A stretch of 64,000 bases of DNA from JBLNBQ01 sp050260095 (GTDB lineage Bacteria > Bacillota > UBA5301 > DYFA01), in NCBI GenBank assembly GCA_050260095.1, contig JBLNBQ010000061.1:13615-77614 (forward strand), read 5' to 3'. This document shows positions 62,479 to 64,000 of this stretch, in pieces. A model generated the notes under the pieces. That model ran no database searches and was not told the origin of the DNA. It was given only the letters and a program-made list of their open reading frames with translations. Both the position numbers and the translations under genes were made by a program. Position 1 is the first letter of the stretch; each line of letters begins with the position of its first letter.

Positions 62479-62513
62479 GCGGCGGCCCTTTTCGGGCGGC
62501 CGCTTTTCGATTT
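62479..62513 (+). terminator. Intrinsic terminator after csrA
   Basis: GCGGCGGCCC (62479-62488) pairs with GGGCGGCCGC (62494-62503), one mismatch, around TTTTC, followed by TTTTCGATTT. It ends the flgM-to-csrA transcript. Confidence 0.8.
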
Positions 62514-62574
62514 CACAGGCAACTCCCTTTCCAGAACCTGGCGGTGAAAAGCGACCGTCAGCCCAAAAAAGCGC

Positions 62575-62602
62575 TAAACCCGCCACCGCCATCGCCCGAT
62601 AT
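62575..62602 (+). promoter_or_regulatory. Sigma-28 promoter for flagellin 1
   Basis: TAAA (62575-62578), 15 bases, then GCCCGATAT (62594-62602; or 16 bases to CCCGATAT), close to the flagellar sigma consensus. It gives a leader of about 150 bases. Confidence 0.85.
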
Positions 62603-62695
62603 CTTACCTGACAAGACCGAACTGGAAGTCCTGCCACGCCGTCCGGCCGGCGACGTGGGCCAGGGCCGGACCGGAACGGTCGGGGGTAGATGGTC

Positions 62696-62748
62696 GGCTC
62701 CCCCCCTTTCCCGGGAGGGAGCCCGGGAGTACACGTCACGGAGGAGGA
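62696..62748 (+). promoter_or_regulatory. Flagellin 1 leader with clustered GGA motifs (candidate CsrA sites)
   Basis: GGCTCCC (62696-62702) can pair with GGGAGCC (62717-62723). GGA occurs at 62714, 62718, 62726, 62740, 62743 and 62746; the last three form the ribosome site. CsrA binds GGA in hairpin loops and over ribosome sites of hag leaders in Bacillus. Given csrA and fliW just upstream, this leader is the likely repression target (inference). Confidence 0.55.
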
Positions 62749-62757
62749 AATCACCAG

Positions 62758-63576
62758 ATGAGTCTGAGGATCAACAACAACATCGAGGCGGTCAACGCCC
62801 ACCGGAACCTGTCCGTGACCGCTCAGTCAATGAGCAAGTCTATGGAGAAACTATCGTCGGGCCTCCGGATCAACCGGGCCGCCGACGACGCGGCGGGGCT
62901 CGCCATCTCCGAGAAGTTGCGGGGTCAGGTGAACGGCATCAACCAGGCGGTGCGCAACTCGCAGGACGGCATCTCCCTGATTCAGACGGCCGAGGGTGCG
63001 CTCAACGAGGTCCACAGCCTGCTGCAGCGGCTGCGGGAACTGGCCGTGCAGGCGGCCAGCGACACCCTGACCGGCAGCGACCGGACGGCCATCGACAGCG
63101 AGATGGACCAACTGGTGCTGGAAGTCACCCGGATCTCGTCGACCACCGAGTTCAACACCCAGAAGCTGCTGGACGGCTCCTTCACGAACAGGCAGCTCCA
63201 GATCGGCGCCAACAGCGGGCAGGTGTTGACGGTCTCCATCGCCTCGGCCACGGCGGCCGACCTGACCATCGACAGCCTGCAGGTGGACTCCAACGCCAAC
63301 GCCAGCGCGGCCATCGCCAGCATCGATGCCGCCATCGGCACCGTCTCCAACATCCGGGCTTCGCTCGGCGCACTGCAGAACCGCCTCGAGCACACCATCG
63401 CCAACCTTGGCGTGGCGGCGGAGAACCTGCTCTCGTCCGAGTCCCGCATCCGTGACGTCGACATGGCCCAGGAGATGATGTCGTTCACGAAGGTGCAGAT
63501 CCTGCAGCAGGCCGGTACCGCCATGCTCGCGCAGGCGAACCAGGCACCGCAGACGGTCCTCCAGCTCCTCAAGTAG
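62758..63576 (+). CDS. hag: Flagellin, copy 1
   Basis: A 272-residue flagellin with only the D0/D1 core: [60 protein letters not shown] at the N-side and ESRIRDVDMAQEMMSFTKVQ, QQAGTAMLAQANQAPQTVLQ at the C-side. The surface domains between are nearly absent, as in Bacillus Hag. GGAGGAGG precedes the ATG. Confidence 0.97.
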   Translation: MSLRINNNIEAVNAHRNLSVTAQSMSKSMEKLSSGLRINRAADDAAGLAISEKLRGQVNGINQAVRNSQDGISLIQTAEGALNEVHSLLQRLRELAVQAASDTLTGSDRTAIDSEMDQLVLEVTRISSTTEFNTQKLLDGSFTNRQLQIGANSGQVLTVSIASATAADLTIDSLQVDSNANASAAIASIDAAIGTVSNIRASLGALQNRLEHTIANLGVAAENLLSSESRIRDVDMAQEMMSFTKVQILQQAGTAMLAQANQAPQTVLQLLK

Positions 63577-63610
63577 TCTGCAAAGGCTATTCGACAAACA
63601 AAGGACCAGA

Positions 63611-63645
63611 GAGAGCCGGCCGGCCTTGGTCGGCTCTCCCTTTTC
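63611..63645 (+). terminator. Intrinsic terminator after flagellin 1
   Basis: GAGAGCCGGCC (63611-63621) pairs with GGTCGGCTCTC (63628-63638) with one G-U pair, followed by CCTTTTCTTG. Confidence 0.85.
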
Positions 63646-63714
63646 TTGCAGGAAATCCATAGCCGGGCGGCGAAACGTACTCACAGGAACGGCGGAAAAC
63701 TGGAATACACCCCT

Positions 63715-63741
63715 TAAGTGTTGCCCAGAACCTGCCGAAAT
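63715..63741 (+). promoter_or_regulatory. Sigma-28 promoter for flagellin 2
   Basis: TAAG (63715-63718), exactly 15 bases, then GCCGAAAT (63734-63741). Slightly weaker than the flgM and flagellin 1 elements. The resulting leader (~105 bases) contains GGTACGGCCGGGTACC-like inverted repeats and ends in GGAGGAGGA at the ribosome site. Confidence 0.78.
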
Positions 63742-63855
63742 CCAGAACGGGCGGACTTGTACCTAGGATGGGTACGGCCGGGTACCGCCGCGGGTCAAGG
63801 ACGACCCACCTCCGGTAAGGATACCGGGGGAAGCAGTCAAGGAGGAGGAATCTCT

Positions 63856-64000
63856 ATGGGTCTGCGCATCAACAACAATATCGAAGCCGTCAACGCCCAT
63901 CGCAACCTGCAGCTCACCGCTCTCTCGCTCAGCAAGTCCATGGAAAAGCTGTCGTCCGGTCTCCGGATCAACCGGGCCTCCGACGACGCCGCCGGCCTCG
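63856..64000 (+). CDS. hag: Flagellin, copy 2 (3' partial)
   Basis: The first 48 codons of a second flagellin, cut by the window end. [20 protein letters not shown] and [18 protein letters not shown] closely match copy 1, with differences such as LSVTAQSM versus [18 protein letters not shown] precedes the ATG. It has its own sigma-28-type promoter and GGA-rich ribosome site. Confidence 0.93.
   Translation, partial: MGLRINNNIEAVNAHRNLQLTALSLSKSMEKLSSGLRINRASDDAAGL

Overview
This 64 kb window is GC-rich bacterial chromosome, densely packed and almost entirely plus-strand (one clear minus-strand gene). It combines two sets of traits. Several are typical of Bacillota: an S-box (SAM-I) riboswitch before metK, DegS/DegU, ComFA/ComFC, and the flagellar order yvyF-flgM-flgN-flgK-flgL-yviE-fliW-csrA-hag. 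Others require an outer membrane: lpxC, fabZ, lpxA, lpxI, lpxB, lptA/B/C/F, an lptD-like gene, a Tad secretin, beta-barrel proteins ending in Phe, and an SLH-barrel protein. The best reading is a high-GC diderm Bacillota (Limnochordia-like lineages would fit). That placement is inference from gene content, not from a marker tree. No rRNA, tRNA, CRISPR array or insertion sequence was seen.

Layout. 1-2.8 kb: a large coiled-coil membrane protein cut by the window edge, with an ABC ATPase. 2.8-12.6 kb: lipid A synthesis (lpxC-fabZ-lpxA, terminator, lpxI-lpxB), two further LpxB-like proteins, an MsbA-type exporter and a sugar nucleotidyltransferase, mostly coupled by 1-4 base overlaps. 12.5-14.0 kb: a damaged DUF2461 gene and a convergent GT2 glycosyltransferase. 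14.1-18.7 kb: lptC-lptA-lptB-lptF and a DUF3084 coiled-coil protein. 18.7-19.1 kb: a non-coding stretch with short repeats and a strong hairpin. 19.1-20.6 kb: an outer-membrane barrel and a YqgF-like nuclease. 20.7-25.8 kb: atpH-A-G-D-C without the a, c and b subunit genes. 25.8-28.8 kb: a structured leader, an SLH-barrel protein and a repeat-containing exported protein. 29.0-32.9 kb: lptD-like, an O-antigen ligase/polymerase and a frameshifted sugar epimerase. 33-36.4 kb: riboswitch-metK-acpS-mtnP and an ECF-like membrane protein. 36.5-41.1 kb: rmlA-C-B-D and a GT28/MGDG-synthase-type glycosyltransferase. 41.2-43.1 kb: degS-degU. 43.3-55.0 kb: a full Tad pilus locus with secretin. 55.1-57.5 kb: comFA-comFC. 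57.6-64.0 kb: late flagellar genes ending in two flagellins, the second cut by the window edge.

These regions form one envelope programme: lipid A synthesis and flipping, the Lpt bridge, O-antigen sugars and ligation, outer-membrane barrels with a cell-wall anchor, and the two appendages that cross the envelope. The late flagellar block carries three sigma-28-type promoters (before flgM and each flagellin) and GGA-rich flagellin leaders next to fliW and csrA, which matches the known FliW-CsrA-flagellin homeostasis circuit.

Features most worth attention: the coiled-coil permease/ATPase pair before lpxC; three LpxB-like proteins in one operon; DUF3084 in the Lpt operon; an ATP synthase gamma subunit with a charged insert where chloroplast gamma carries its regulatory segment; a MetK ending in 14 histidines within 29 residues; a Tad secretin with an Ala/Glu/Lys helix insert; and a structured leader before the SLH-barrel gene.
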